A stretch of 64,000 bases of DNA from Cannabis sativa (GCF_029168945.1 NC_083604.1:9974812-10038811); one strand, 5' to 3'. Shown: positions 1 to 12,848, counted from the first letter of the stretch. The notes: a model not told the origin generated them from the sequence alone. Numbers and translations: made by a program.

Positions 1-324
1 AGAAGATCTGAAAAGAGCTAGGTTACTTTATAATCTGTCATTCACTTCAAGAATAGGATAGCAATTAGGCATTAACGATTTGGATAAACAACAACAGGAT
101 TCTCCTCCCTATTATCTCATCTTGCTCAACTTTTAATTGTGTTATTTAAGTTTTCAGAATTACTTTCATTCTTTTTTAAATCATAAATACTTTTGATTTG
201 CCAAATAGAATTATAAGTATAGTTTAGTAGTAATTAATCCAATTCCCTGTGGTTCGACCTCACTTGCGTGAGTATACTACTTGATTGCGTGCACTTGCGT
301 AGTAATTAATAATTTTCAGCAACA
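1..324 (+). repeat. 3' end of the 5' LTR of an Athila-like non-autonomous element
   Basis: This stretch recurs almost base for base at 3897-4221, where it forms the end of a complete LTR. It ends in CAGCAACA and is followed six bases later by a primer-binding site, which marks it as the tail of a 5' LTR. The rest of this LTR, and any target duplication, lie left of the window. One T-run length difference separates the two copies, and I saw almost no substitutions, so the insertion looks recent. Confidence 0.9.
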
Positions 325-330
325 AGTTTT

Positions 331-348
331 TGGCGCCGTTGCCGGGGA
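331..348 (+). other. Primer-binding site, tRNA-Asp type
   Basis: TGGCGCCGTTGCCGGGGA is the exact complement of the 3' end of plant tRNA-Asp including CCA. It lies six bases after the LTR end. This primer is usual in Athila-type gypsy elements and their non-autonomous relatives. It fixes the element on the plus strand. Confidence 0.9.
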
Positions 349-609
349 ATTGTTTAAAGATTGATATTACATAAAATTATACTAACTTCTACTTTGGTTC
401 TTTTTGCTTATTTCTAATCTGTTTCTTTTAGATTAAATTTTGTAATATTATTAAAAATTAAATTTTGTTCTAATTTGGTTTTTCTTTTTAGTTTTAGTAT
501 TAATTTTGTTATTTCAAATTTTTATCTTTTCAGTACTAATTTAGTTTTTTTTATTTTTTTTATTTTACTAATATTTTATTGATGAGTTTGACCTGCAAGG
601 TAAAGCTAG

Positions 610-1557
610 ATGCTATACCTTGAGGATTTTGCCCAACAACACAATGAACCATTCTATTCTGCTTGGAGGAGATTTAAAGAGCTTGGAGAGAGATGTTATC
701 TCACTTTCTCAAGTGGGTGTTTTACGTGGCTCTTTTATAATGGGCTTAATGATGAAACAAGAAGCTGGGTTGATTATGGAGCAGAGGCAACTGGAGCGCC
801 TCTATTAATGAGAGGTTATGACGTAATAAATCTGTTGAATGATATGGAAGATTTTGATTACGACTGGCATTGGGATCCATCACTTCAGGGTTGGAGTCAC
901 CAATACCCACCTTATTGCCCAAATTCATCCCAACAAACTGAAAAAGAGGAGCAACTACTATCACTTCTACAATCACTTCCAGGAGAGATTAACCGCTTAA
1001 CTGACATGGTGAGATCCTTATGTGATAATTCAATGACTCATGATTCAGAATGTAATAACTCCAATGATGAAAGTTATGAGAGTTGTTGGTACAATGAAGA
1101 AGGGTCATTATTTGAATACAAGGAAGATAATGAGCCTACAATTGAAGATCAAGATCCTTGTGAAGAGGAACTCATTGAATATGAAATTACAAGCAAGGGT
1201 ATGGATAGCCAAGTGGAGAGTGAGCAACAAGAAGAAGTGTTGTTAGATGAAAGTGTAGAAACTGTGACATTGGAGGATGAAGAAGAACATGGCATCATTG
1301 ATTCGACTTCATCAATGATATTGACTAATAAACCACCAATGAATTCATATATTTCATCAACACCATATTATATCCTCTACAAGCTACAAAAGGCATCTCC
1401 CCAAGCTCATCATTCAAAGTCTTATGTTGTTGGTGCTGATTTTGGTTCAAACTCATCACTTGCCAAGCTTGAAGGCAAGTACAACAACAATTTTCAAGTT
1501 GTCTTGCATGACGCTTATTACGGGCGTCAACCGCTTATTGATGTGACACTCAGGTAA
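610..1557 (+). CDS. Gag-like protein of a non-autonomous LTR element
   Basis: A 315-aa open frame in which residues 1-75 match the plant retrotransposon gag domain: FYSAWRRFKEL, then FYNGLNDETRSWVD, with the usual spacing. The rest is acidic and low in complexity (about residues 110-240), with no zinc knuckle. No protease, reverse transcriptase or integrase is found before the 3' LTR, so the element can only move with help in trans. This fits the gag-only terminal-repeat elements described in plants. The original start may lie upstream in a decayed part, since the first methionine falls inside the gag domain. Just downstream, a block with the hairpin ACATT-GGGGAC-AATGT (about 1583-1598) and a G-rich purine run is typical of this class. 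Confidence 0.7.
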   Translation: MLYLEDFAQQHNEPFYSAWRRFKELGERCYLTFSSGCFTWLFYNGLNDETRSWVDYGAEATGAPLLMRGYDVINLLNDMEDFDYDWHWDPSLQGWSHQYPPYCPNSSQQTEKEEQLLSLLQSLPGEINRLTDMVRSLCDNSMTHDSECNNSNDESYESCWYNEEGSLFEYKEDNEPTIEDQDPCEEELIEYEITSKGMDSQVESEQQEEVLLDESVETVTLEDEEEHGIIDSTSSMILTNKPPMNSYISSTPYYILYKLQKASPQAHHSKSYVVGADFGSNSSLAKLEGKYNNNFQVVLHDAYYGRQPLIDVTLR

Positions 1558-2856
1558 GTTTCCTTTCCTTTTTCTTTAATGTCACATTGGGGACAATGTG
1601 CATCTTTAGTTTGGGGGGAGAGATTTAATTTCTTTTTCAGTTTTTCAGTTTATGTTTTCGTTTTTTTTTAGTTTTTGTTTTTGTTAGTGTCATGTGTTGA
1701 TAACTGAGCTGGAATATTGATTGACTTACTGTTATTCACTTGTGCAATGGATTGAAATCTTAACTGTGTGCTTGAGTCATAACTTTTTGAATTGAATTAG
1801 ATGTGTATTAGAAGGTTGTTCATTTAGACTTAAAACATTTGTTATTCTCGCATATCATTTCTGTTCTATTTGGTTTGTGGAATGATTGATTGTACATGAA
1901 ATAGAATTTGTTTGACATACTCTCTTGAAGCGAAATCCTTGATTTTTTTTCTGTTTGGAAAGTGATTTAGGCAAATTTTCTTTGGATCGACTGAGCCTTC
2001 CAAGCCTACCTAAAAAAATTTTATCCTTAGTATACTCAAAGTTGAGCCTTAGCCTATTCTAAAAAAAAATTTCACCACTTAACTAAGCTGAATTCGTTAT
2101 CTTTAACTACTTTTACCCTCAACATACCTTATTATGCCATAAGCTTTTAAGCAAGTTTGGGGGGGATAAATTATTGTAAGTGGGGGAATAATTTTTGCAG
2201 TAAGAGATTAAAAAAAAAAATTAAACAGTTGTTATGTGTTGTGCCTCTATTGAAAAAAGAGAAAGAAGAAAAATAAAAGAAAAATGAAATGTGATAATTT
2301 CTTCTTGAGAATCAATTGTGAACAATGAGGTAGGCACATAGGAAAAAATATGCAATCTCTTACTATCTTCTTTGGGATGAAAGAATGGATAAGTGTGGGT
2401 ACTTGTTTGGTATAATTGTGCTTATGGTATAATGTATAATGTAGCCTAAATGACTTCTCATCTACCCGTTTTACCTAAGCCATGCTATTATTACCGAAAA
2501 AAAGACCTTTTGATTCCGAGCAAGAATTGTCAACATTAGTGGAGAGAGGTATGTCATCCAAACTTATTGAACATGGGTTAGCGGAATGTTGGAAAGTGTA
2601 GAATGGTTGTGATATGAATGTCAAAAGCGATGTTTTGTGCCTGTATGAATTACTTACTTCTGAATTATGCATCCAAGTTAGTTCGTAGAGTTATTGAGTT
2701 GAAATTCTGGTTATTGATTTGCTTGAAGTTGTGCAGGTGGTAGTGGTAGTTCAATCATTGGAATGTTTAGTTATCTATTGCATTGTTTTTTTTTCTTTAG
2801 TTTAGTTGAGTTTTAGCTTTACTCGGGGGCGAGTAAAGATTCAGTTTGGGGGAATT
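1558..2856 (+). other. Non-coding internal region with several polypurine tracts
   Basis: No coding frame is convincing here. G-rich purine runs occur near 1611-1622, 2155-2166 and 2844-2854. The last one abuts the 3' LTR and is the likely polypurine tract that primes plus-strand DNA synthesis. The remainder is AT-rich filler. Confidence 0.6.
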
Positions 2857-4221
2857 TGTTAGGCTATTTTTAGCCTAAGTTTTGGATCACATTTTATAGT
2901 TATTTTTCTTCTTTATTATTGTTTTTGGAATAGAATTACGCTTGTTTTCTTTGGTTTCAGGTTTCAACACTTGGAATGTATAAATTGGACAAATTTCGGA
3001 AAACAGTGATCTATAAAATAGAGAAAATTTTGAAAGAGAATAAAGCTGAAACTTCAAGCCTAAATTCGACTATGTTCTGATCATATTTTGGAAAAAGTCA
3101 AAACATAAAAGTTTTAGATCTCTTTCTTATCTTTCCAACGCATCTTGAATCAGCCCATTTGGAGTTCGTATGAGAAAGTTATGCCCATTTTACTAAAAGA
3201 TGTCGAAGCTGAAAATTCCATCTCGCCGCGGCGAGAATTCCATGGCCGCGGCTAGAAAGTCTGGGCAGAAACGTAGTTTTTTGATGCACTTTTGGCCGCG
3301 GCGAGACCACTTTTGGCCGCGGCGAGCGTCCGTACGGTCAGGGGTATTTTTGTCCGACGAACCCTAAAAGTTAGATATAAATAGAAAACTGCGATTGGAA
3401 GTCAAGGGAAGCGATTTGGAACCCTAAAACACAGCAGAAAGAGGCAAGAAGAGCAGAGGAAATCAAAGTGAAGATCCAGAGTCAATCCACCAAATGCTTT
3501 CTTTCTCTATTCCTCTTTAATTTATTTATGTTGAATATTGTCATAGGAATGGTTATGGATTTATTTCTGAACTAAATTTCCCATTTAGGGAGGATGATGA
3601 TTGTTGTTTAATGTTTTGCCTAGTTAATGTTTAATTGCCATTCCTCCATTCTTGTGTGTGAAATTATCTTAATTTGTTCTTCATTTCATGTTTAAGATTG
3701 ATCACCTTGTGCATGCTTTATGATCTCAATTCAAAATCTGAAAAGTGAGAATTGAGAATGCTAAAATTGGATAATCGATGTTCTATGTGAAACGAGAGTA
3801 TTCACATGACTTATGTGACAAGTAGATTATTACCTAATGCTGATTTCATGTTAGTTTAATTAAGGAATTAATTAGATAACATGTGATTTAGAACCTAGAA
3901 GATCTGAAAAGAGCTAGGTTACTTTATAATCTGTCATTCACTTCAAGAATAGGATAGCAATTAGGCATTAACGATTTGGATAAACAACAACAGGATTCTC
4001 CTCCCTATTATCTCATCTTGCTCAACTTTTAATTGTGTTATTTAAGTTTTCAGAATTACTTTCATTCTTTTTTTAAATCATAAATACTTTTGATTTGCCA
4101 AATAGAATTATAAGTATAGTTTAGTAGTAATTAATCCAATTCCCTGTGGTTCGACCTCACTTGCGTGAGTATACTACTTGATTGCGTGCACTTGCGTAGT
4201 AATTAATAATTTTCAGCAACA
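2857..4221 (+). repeat. Complete 3' LTR of the Athila-like element
   Basis: It starts TGTTAGGC directly after a polypurine tract and ends CAGCAACA; it is 1365 bp. Its last 325 bp match the 5' LTR piece at window start. A TATA box lies at 3376-3383. About 50-155 bp upstream of it are four GCCGCGGC cores, one inside the perfect 14-bp palindrome at 3222-3235. Confidence 0.9.
3376..3383 (+). promoter_or_regulatory. LTR promoter TATA box
   Basis: TATAAATA about 845 bp before the LTR end, the expected place for the U3/R boundary of a long LTR. The CpG-rich GCCGCGGC cluster (3222-3330) is just upstream and may be a regulatory or methylation-sensitive element; that part is inference. Confidence 0.55.
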
Positions 4222-4320
4222 ATTTTCGTTTCTCAACTTTATAATCAGTTTTCTCTTGTTAATTGTTTATGGTATTTGCTGTTGATTTTTTTTTTCTTGA
4301 AACAAAGATTTCAACTTTCA

Positions 4321-6175
4321 TTAAAGCAAATCACCTATTAAAATAGCTTCTAAAAAGTCAGGGACAACCCCCCTACTGGAAAGACGGTCAGGACATAAAC
4401 CCGAAGAACGAGCTAACCAATTAGCCGCTTGGTTCCCAGATCGTTTAACAAACTGAACTGAAATGTGAAACAAAGAAATAGACTGTAAAAGACTAATACA
4501 ATCTGATATAATAAGACCAAGTGGTGAAATAATCTGCTTGTTGCTTTTAATGGCTTGAATCAGCATGAGACAATCAGTCTCCATCACCACAACAACAAGT
4601 ATATCCCCTACAGGAGAAACCGCACCTCCCCAGTTACTTTTAACCCAACTCAATGCCTCTTTCAATGACATTGCTTCAGCCACAAGTGGATCAAGCTCAC
4701 CACTCCTTTTCACAGCAGCTGTTGCAACAAAAACACCTTCATGATTTCGAGCAAACCACCCCAACCATGACTCTTCTCTCTTGTAAAAAGAACAGCATCG
4801 CAATTAACCTTTAACTCACCAACATACAGCTTGGACTGCAGCTCAGTACCTATCGAAAAGTGACCATTCTTAACCTGAGCAAACTTCTAGAGTTCAAGGA
4901 AAGTAACTGCAGCAGAAACCACTCTCTCCACATAAGCATTTTTCGTGTTCCAAAGCAAGTCATTTTGAGCCCCCCAAACACCCCAAAGGATCATTGCCAA
5001 TTTATCTAAACTTTCCCCTAGATGAGCATTGTAGAAATTCTCAAACCAGCTACCAAACTCATCTCCCCCATCACGAAAATTAAACCCCAGACCTCGATCT
5101 TTACAAGCTCAGGTGAAAGGGCAGCCAACCATGATATGAAAGATAATCTCTTCCTCTCCATTACAAAGTGGGCAGATGCTATACACATTAACCCATATAG
5201 ATTGAAGAGAAACAAGAGTTGGAAGACAATTGGTAAGTGCCCTCCAAAGGAAGTTCTTAACTTTTGGGGGCAATTTCAAGTACCAAAACTTCTTCCAAAA
5301 ACCAGAGTTATCTTGCAAATTCCATCTCCCATTATGTACTTTCAAAGCTCAATATGTACTCTTGACAGAGTAACCTCCATAAGCTTCAAAAGCCCAAAAC
5401 CAGGTGTCCATCTCTAAAGTCAAAGGCAGAGGAATACTGCGAATTAACTCCAAATCTCTTTGGACAAACAGATCCTCCAAAAGCTCTTCATCCCAGTCAA
5501 AAAAATCAACCTTGAGAAGATTAAAGACTCTACAATCATGAAGTGCCTCATGAGATGAGACCACAAAAGGGTTATCCTTGGATCGAAGCCATAGCTGATT
5601 AAGAACAGGAATAGCAGCACCAGACCCTACCCTCCATCTAGCTCCCAATTTAACAACATCCTGGGCTTCAAAAACACTCCTCCAAGCATAACTCGGGTTA
5701 GAACCCAATTCAGCATCAAGAAACGTACCTTGGGGATAATATCTGGCTTGAAAACCCGAGCAGCAAGAGACGAAGGATTGGTCAGCAAACTCCATCCTTG
5801 TTTGCCTAACATTGATAGATCAAAATCTTGCAAATTACAAAAACCCAACCATCCTTTATGTTTATGAAGACAAAGCTTGTCCCAACTTTTCCAATGAATT
5901 CCATTACCATGGGAAGACTTAGAATGCCACCAGAATCTCCTCATAAGTCGATCAATATCTTTATAAATTTCCAGAAGGATTAAGAAAACACTCATAGTGT
6001 ATGAGGGCAAAGATTGAATGACTGATTTCAATAAGACTTTCTTGCCCGCTCTCGATAGTAACTTACTATCCCAATTTAGAATGCGTTTCCTCACCTTCTC
6101 TATCAAAAAACCAAACGCCACATTCTTATTTCTTCCAATAACTCTAGGCAGACCAACCAGGCTGTCTTTAATCAT
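4321..6175 (-). pseudogene. LINE ORF2 C-terminal pseudogene (RT tail, zf-RVT, RNase H)
   Basis: Read from right to left, 6175-5627 encodes the segment after the RT core (KRILNWDSKLLSRAGKKVLL, then RRFWW). 5795-5349 is the linker and 5345-5109 the zf-RVT region (FWKKFWYLKLPPKVKNFLWR, CPLCN). 4803-4321 is an RNase H domain with the acidic positions in AEAMSLKEAL and METDC, and RSGNQAANWLAR near the end. The first RNase H aspartate, in NCDA, is in another frame at about 4800, so a frameshift divides the domain. Several stops and shifts separate the blocks; the copy is dead. Confidence 0.8.
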
Positions 6176-6231
6176 GGCTATCTTCTTATGTGACCGACCA
6201 GGCTGTCTTTAATCCTGGCTATCTTCTTATG
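6151..6231. repeat. Two-copy 41-bp tandem duplication
   Basis: 6151-6190 and 6192-6231 differ at two bases. The unit sits at the 5' boundary of the truncated LINE, which may reflect repair during its integration. Confidence 0.8.
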
Positions 6232-6462
6232 GCCTTAACAAGTAAGGGTCCAGATTTACTTTGCCAAGTCGAAGTATGCCTGCATGACTTAAAGGCAAGT
6301 TTAGTAGCTTATACTAAGAGTTAAAATTTCTCTGCATAAGTTCTTTGTGTTAGTTCAATGCATTGTACAGTATGGTGCCCCCAAGTGACCAAGTCTCTTG
6401 GTCATTTTCTATTCACCAAGTTTCACAGACTTTGCTTGGGTTATGTCTTGCAAGGGTACCAT

Positions 6463-6801
6463 CACTACAAGAAATGTCACTTTTGCCAGCACATTTTTGT
6501 GCTGGAAAAAGTTAGTATTACGCTGGTAAAATAAAATTTACTTGTGATGTGTTCGCAAAAGGGGGTTGGCAAATCAACGTTGGTATTAGAATTTTTGCCA
6601 GCATAAAATGAAAAACACTGGCAAAAATGAATTTTCTCAGTACATAAATGCGCTGGTAAGAGTTATATCTTAGCCTCTGCAAATGTACGTTGGTAAAACT
6701 TTGACCTCTTTGCCAGCTCAGTTTGCGAAATACGCTGGTAAAAGTTACTTTTACCAGTCCAGTAGCGAACTGTGCTGGTAAAAGTGACATTTCTTGTAAT
6801 G
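6463..6801. mobile_element. CACTA-type MITE
   Basis: Starts CACTACAAGAAATGTCACTT and ends with the inverted equivalent, one base changed at the tip (TTTCTTGTAATG). It is flanked by the 3-bp duplication CAT (6460-6462 and 6802-6804), the size CACTA transposases make. The 339 bp are full of the subterminal motif GCTGGTAAAA or its complement TTTTGCCAGC, in both orientations, as expected of transposase-binding sites. No coding capacity. Confidence 0.92.
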
Positions 6802-7138
6802 CATAGTAAGTATGTGGAACTAAGAGAGTAACTTTAAAAAGTTAGTCTGTGAGCAAGTGGTTCATAAGCACAATAAACATAATATAAATATTGATATTAT
6901 TCATTAATTAGTCTTTGTTGCGGTCCAACTTACATAAATTGAATCTACAAGCTTATATTACATAAATTTAGCTTCTAGATGTCAAGTGGCTACCCCTGCT
7001 TGCCTAGTAAAGCAGAGGCCACTGTTGAAGAACAGTGGGAGACCACGACCAAATAGGGCCGTGGGTGCCAGCGCTTTTTGTATACTCTAATGTTGAGTAG
7101 ATAAAACCACTACTTTGGGGTAGAGTTCTGTAAGCTGG

Positions 7139-8430
7139 TTACTGGTAGTATTTGTGAAGGTACTCTCCATTCCAGTATCTTGGTAAGAGAACGAGCTCCA
7201 AGTTCTTGTTGTACCTTCCCAGCTTGTAGGCTCCCTTACTAGGTATCTCTATAACTTTATAAGGGCCTTCCTAGTTAGGTCCAAACACTCCTGCTGTTGA
7301 GTCTTCAGTGTTCAGGAACACTCTTCGGAGCACTATGTCTCCTATAAAGAATTTTCTACTCTTGATGTGTTTGTTCATGAAGTACCTTGCCACTTTTTGC
7401 TTGTAGGCCTACAACTTTAGGTTGGCTTGTTCTCTTTTTTCTTCTACTTCGTCAAGGGACTCTTCCAGTAGGGTGCTATTTGTTTGTTGGTCATAGGTTA
7501 TTCTCCAGTTAGACAGTGGCACAAGCTCTACAAGCAACATCACCTTGTAGCCATAAGCTAGAGCGAATAGAGTTTTCACAGTGGCCATCTTCTTGGTAGT
7601 CCTGTGCGACCATATAACCTCTCGGAGCAGTTCAGGCTAGTTACTTTTTGCTTCTTCAAGGCGCTTCTTCAGGGTGTCCTTGAGGATTTTGTTAACAACT
7701 TTTACCTGCTCATTTACTAGAGGATGACCCATGACAAAGAAGCTCTTATGATGCCATGTTTGTTGCAGAAATCAGTGCACATGTCATTGTCGAACTGTTT
7801 GCCGGTGTCTGAAAAAATCTTGTGGGGAAGGCCAAACCGGCATATGATGTTCTTGAAAACAAAGTCAAAGACCTTCTTGGTGGTGATTGTCACCAACTTC
7901 TGTCCATTTAGTGAAGTAGTCTACTGCGACGATAGCAAAATATACCCCTCCTTTTCCCTTTGGGAATTGACCAATTAGGTCTATCCCTCACACTGCGAAG
8001 AGCCAAGGAGATTGCATCATCGTGAGCTCATTGGGTGGAGCTCTTGGTATCTTTAAAAATCTCTAGCACTTGTTACATTTTCTGACATAGTCCATCGAGT
8101 CTTCGATCATTGTTGGCAAAAAGTACCCCTGCCGGAGCATCTTTTTGGATAAGCTTTGTCCTCGGCATGGTTGCCGCAGAAGCGTTCATGCACTTTTATC
8201 ATAAGCCGTTCAACTTTGGCTTTGGTGACACACCTCAGGAGAGGCATAAAGAAACTCTGTCTGTACGTTATCTCATCTAGGATTAGGTACCTATCAACTT
8301 TTCTTCTTAGCTTGCTAGCTTCATTTTTGTCTTTTGGCAAGGCTTTGGTTTGGAGGTAAGCTACGATAGGTGTCATCCATGTTGGAGTGTCATCCAACAT
8401 GTTGACTTCTTTTGGGACAACAATGCTAGG
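7139..8430 (-). pseudogene. Tat-type integrase pseudogene
   Basis: The sense strand reads right to left. 8430-8107 gives the linker and H2C2 zinc-binding region ([13 protein letters not shown]). About 7990-7520 gives a broken integrase core, with a block reading FAIVAVDYFTKWTE. 7400-7139 gives the C-terminal part (GDIVLRRVF, GPYKV, LHKYYQ) ending in TAA at 7139-7141. Several stops and frameshifts are visible, one in place of the tryptophan before EGPYKV. It parallels the better preserved integrase at 32507-35559. Confidence 0.75.
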
Positions 8431-9985
8431 TTCTTCTCGTTCGGTATACATCTTCCATACCAGTATTTTGAACTTTGGCAAGGGCAAGACATTTATGCAT
8501 GCCGAGAATGGTGATCCCTTTGACTGATCAAGTTCAAGGTCTGAATGCTTTGGGCCAACTATGCCCTGGATCATGTCCCTGAGTTGGTCCAACTGTGCTT
8601 GCACAGAAAGATCTGTTGTTATGGGGATCTGGTTGACTGGCCCTCCTTGGGGAGGCTTTAGATTCTGAATAGTTAGGGGCTGAGTGGCCATACCCAGGGA
8701 GAGTGTATGGTGAAGATCAGCTAGCCCCTGCATACCCTGGTCGACTATTCCCAAGTACGGAGTTGGCCTAGGCTGTCTAGGCTTATACTCAGGTGCTGTG
8801 CTTGGCTGGCCAGACCTGCATTGGGCGGGGTCTGTCTGCTCAGTACTCCTCCATGGCCGGCTAGACCTGTAAAGGGAAGGGTCTGGCCGCCCGAGATGCC
8901 TCTTTGGCCAGCCAGACTTGCATTGGGCAAGGTTTGGCTTCCCGTGACTCCACGGTCGACCAATGTCGACTGTGTGTTGATTGGGGGTAGACCACACCAA
9001 TTGTTAGAGTTTGGTGGATCTAGATGCCTGAAGTGATCGATTTTAATTCTCGAATTACCATTTTGGGTGGTTCTACCCACTCTCGGTCCATGTCGATCGA
9101 AGATCGACCTCTGTTCACCTTGCTCTCCTTGGGGAGGAAGTGATGTACTCTGGCCGGCCATGGGTACTCCTGTTGGTGGCTGGCCGACCAGTGTTAGCAC
9201 AATAGGGGGTGCTACTGAGCTAGAGATCCCTGGTTGGCCCCCCATGCTGCTGGTTGCCGGGATCTAGCTATTCTTACCGTTTGACGTTTGAGGAAAGGTC
9301 TGTCCTCCCTCTGGCAGTGGAAAATCTGTCCTAGTTCCTGAGGAACTTGGCACCAGTCTTCCTTGGAGCGGATCTCTAAGGAGATCCTGGGCTCTTCTAT
9401 CAGTTCTCTAATTGAACTGTCTTATTAGATTGCTAGACTCCCGATTGCAGCGATCTAATTCTGCTTGGTGTGATCGAAGGATGTACTCCTATCATTCATC
9501 CATATCAAGAATTTGCGTCTCTATTGAACAAAAAATCGCAATCAGCAGCGTGAGGTTCTTCAGTTAGGCCTGCATGGCCTACAGCTTCCCTAAGTCTGGC
9601 CAACTTAAGGTATTCTCTTAAGTCTAGGTGAGGCTCACCAATCGCTGGCTCGCCCACCCCTGGGTTTGTCTTTCTAGCGTAAAACCAGAGTTGAGGTCCA
9701 TTGTTCTAACAGACTGTCACCCCTGGGTCCTTCCTTCAGTGGGAGGCACCAATGGTTGGTCTACTCTTGGAGGCGTGGGCCTGCCACTTGGATCCACCGA
9801 GGTGCTCATGTCAGTTTGGCCAGACTGGTAGCTCCTGTTATGGTGACAAGATTCACCACATCTGCAATATTCATGGGGATTCCAATTGTGACTGGAACTT
9901 GAGTGCATAGATATGCGATCTGTGGGTCTTGAGGAAGACCTGAAGATGCAGATGGTGCGACGGAAGCCCTTCTTGTTTTCACCAT
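8431..9985 (-). pseudogene. Tat-type gag N-terminal fragment
   Basis: Starts at the conserved MVKTR (ATG at 9985). A proline- and glycine-rich section follows, including three 17-residue repeats of the type [10 protein letters not shown] (about 8800-8960). It then reaches the conserved gag entry [17 protein letters not shown]. At about 8430-8440 the reading passes directly into the sequence before the integrase zinc finger, so roughly 4 kb of gag-pol has been removed at that join. Frameshifts occur in the repeat section. Confidence 0.65.
8809..8957. repeat. Three-copy repeat of about 50 bp in gag
   Basis: Three imperfect tandem units, each holding a GGCCAGCCAGACTTGCATTG-like core. They encode the 17-residue proline/glycine repeats of the gag relic. 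Confidence 0.65.
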
Positions 9986-10034
9986 GGTGTTTGAGTTGAT
10001 CACAATATCCATGCTATCAATGAAAATACCAAAC

Positions 10035-10815
10035 TGTTGACCTCAAAAAGTGATCAACCGATAGCGGGGTCATATAGATCTGATGCTTCCCACATGTTTG
10101 CATAAATAAGAATGAAAAGCAATAGACAATAAAATTTGTTATACAGGTTCGACCCCTTTGTGATAGTGGGTAATGACTTACTTTCCTTTTAGTTGTATTT
10201 ATACTGAGAAAATTACTATCCAAATCGCTATAGGCTGAATATACTATAGTACCCTTAGGATCACAAGATATGAATCAATACTGGCCAAACTCAAGTGTTG
10301 AGAAGTACTAAGGTAGGTGTGCGAGAGAGAGGAATTGAGGAAGAGAGAGAGTTTATCATGTAAGATCAGGTTTCTAGCTTATAGGTAACTTAGGTTTTCA
10401 GCCTAAGGCTAGGGCCTTTATATGGGAAACATAAAACCCTAGGTTTACAATTCAAATCCTTTAGCATTCGTATAATTTGTTAGATATTTATAAAAGACCA
10501 AACTGCCCTTGATTCTAAATATTATTCAGCCATTCTGTTGGGCTTTTAGGGCCTAATTTATAGCCCATAGCTGTTGTCCACGTATAAAGGTGTCCAGCAA
10601 GGCCTACAGTTCCTTGGCCGGCCAGGCCCATGTGGAGGCCAGGCTGGCCGGCCATGGTGCTATCATGGCCGGCCAGCTCTTGAGAGGGAGCTAGTCTGTC
10701 ACTTGATTCTTGTTTGAGTGTCAGGGTCTTTGTTTATTCAGGTGCTGACTTGGCCTTCTTTTTAGTGAGTTGTACTGCCACGTGGCACTAGTTCTGTCCA
10801 TGTAAGCATGTGACA
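10035..10815 (-). repeat. Probable 5' LTR of the deleted gypsy relic
   Basis: On the minus strand it ends in GGTCAACA just before TTTGGTATTTTCATTGATAG. That resembles the primer-site region TTTTGGTGCTTTCATTGAGAG of the large gypsy element. The other limit, 10815, is inferred from a CA end beside the hAT MITE. A minus-strand TATATAAAG lies near 10430. 10644-10676 is a strong hairpin built from GGCCGGCC. Confidence 0.5.
10644..10676. other. Perfect 13-bp inverted repeat with GGCCGGCC core
   Basis: Arms 10644-10656 (CTGGCCGGCCATG) and 10664-10676 are exact reverse complements around a 7-base loop. GGCCGGCC also occurs in the LTRs of Copia A (about 22202) and Copia B (about 39779). Confidence 0.85.
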
Positions 10816-10822
10816 TCATGAG

Positions 10823-11558
10823 TAGGGGTGTGCAGAAAGTCATCCAATCCAATTACAACTAACCGATCCAATCCAAACTGGTCCAATAAAATTAGATATC
10901 TAATCATAATTGGATCAGATCGAATGTAAATTTTGAAAATCCAATCGGATCGAATCGGTTGTTGGATGGGACATCCGATCCAATGAATAACCGATCAAAC
11001 CGATCCAATTATCATCCAATTATATTTATATATTTTTAAAATACATTTATAATCTTATATATTTAATATATTTTATTTAAAATTATATATTAATTGATTT
11101 AATATACATTTCACACTTGAGATTAAAGAAAAAAAATCTTAAATTTTAAATATTAATTCTCATCTTCCTAAACGCTAATTAAATTATTAATGTGTTTTGA
11201 ATAAATTTTATTTTTTAGTGGTGTTATTATGAGACCATGAGAATTAAGTTGGACTAAACTAATGTTTATTATGCATGTTGGATTATTAAGTTTTAAATCA
11301 TTTATATATATATATTTTTCTTTTTATTGAATTTAACTTAAATGATAGCTAAAATAGATTTGATGGATCCAATCCAATCCAATAGAACACTAGTCAATGC
11401 ATCTAATGGTTGGAACTGATCCAATCCAATACATCCATTGGATCGAATGACTCAATTCGATTGGATTGGATTAGATGAAAAAATTCAATATCTATTAAAT
11501 AATTGGATTGGATCGGTTGGGTCCAAATCTATTAGATGTGATCCAATGAACACCCCTA
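10823..11558. mobile_element. hAT-type MITE with ATCCAATCC subterminal repeats
   Basis: Ends are TAGGGGTGTGCA and TGAACACCCCTA, inverted repeats of about 12 bp. Flanks are ATCATGAG (10815-10822) and GTCATGAG (11559-11566), an 8-bp duplication with one mismatch, the hAT size. The first 200 and last 220 bp are packed with ATCCAATCC/GGATTGGAT motifs in both orientations; the centre is AT-rich. No coding region. It shares its termini with the MITE at 42505-42892. Confidence 0.85.
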
Positions 11559-11612
11559 GTCATGAGGACAAAAATTGGGATAACACTCTGATAGCAAGAA
11601 AGAACATGATTA

Positions 11613-12848
<1,236 letters not shown>

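Larger units (their letters stand above)
4287..6237 (-). mobile_element. 5'-truncated L1-type LINE
   Basis: A run of T (about 4287-4296) represents the poly(A) tail on the minus strand. Coding pieces for the C-terminal half of a plant LINE ORF2 follow. The catalytic part of the reverse transcriptase is missing, so the copy is 5'-truncated, as LINE copies often are. The 5' end carries a 41-bp tandem duplication (6151-6231). I found no clear target duplication. Confidence 0.8.
6805..10034 (-). mobile_element. Internally deleted Tat-type gypsy relic
   Basis: A minus-strand gypsy internal region of 3.2 kb. It keeps the start of gag on the right and the integrase on the left, but lacks the rest of gag, protease, reverse transcriptase and RNase H. 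Gag begins MVKTR, like MVETR in the large gypsy element at 50548, so the two are relatives. No matching LTR is recognisable on the left (6805-7138), so one end is lost. Confidence 0.75.

Noticed and set aside
2475..2672. 65-codon minus-strand frame in the Athila-like interior
   Set aside because: No recognisable domain and opposite to the element's sense.
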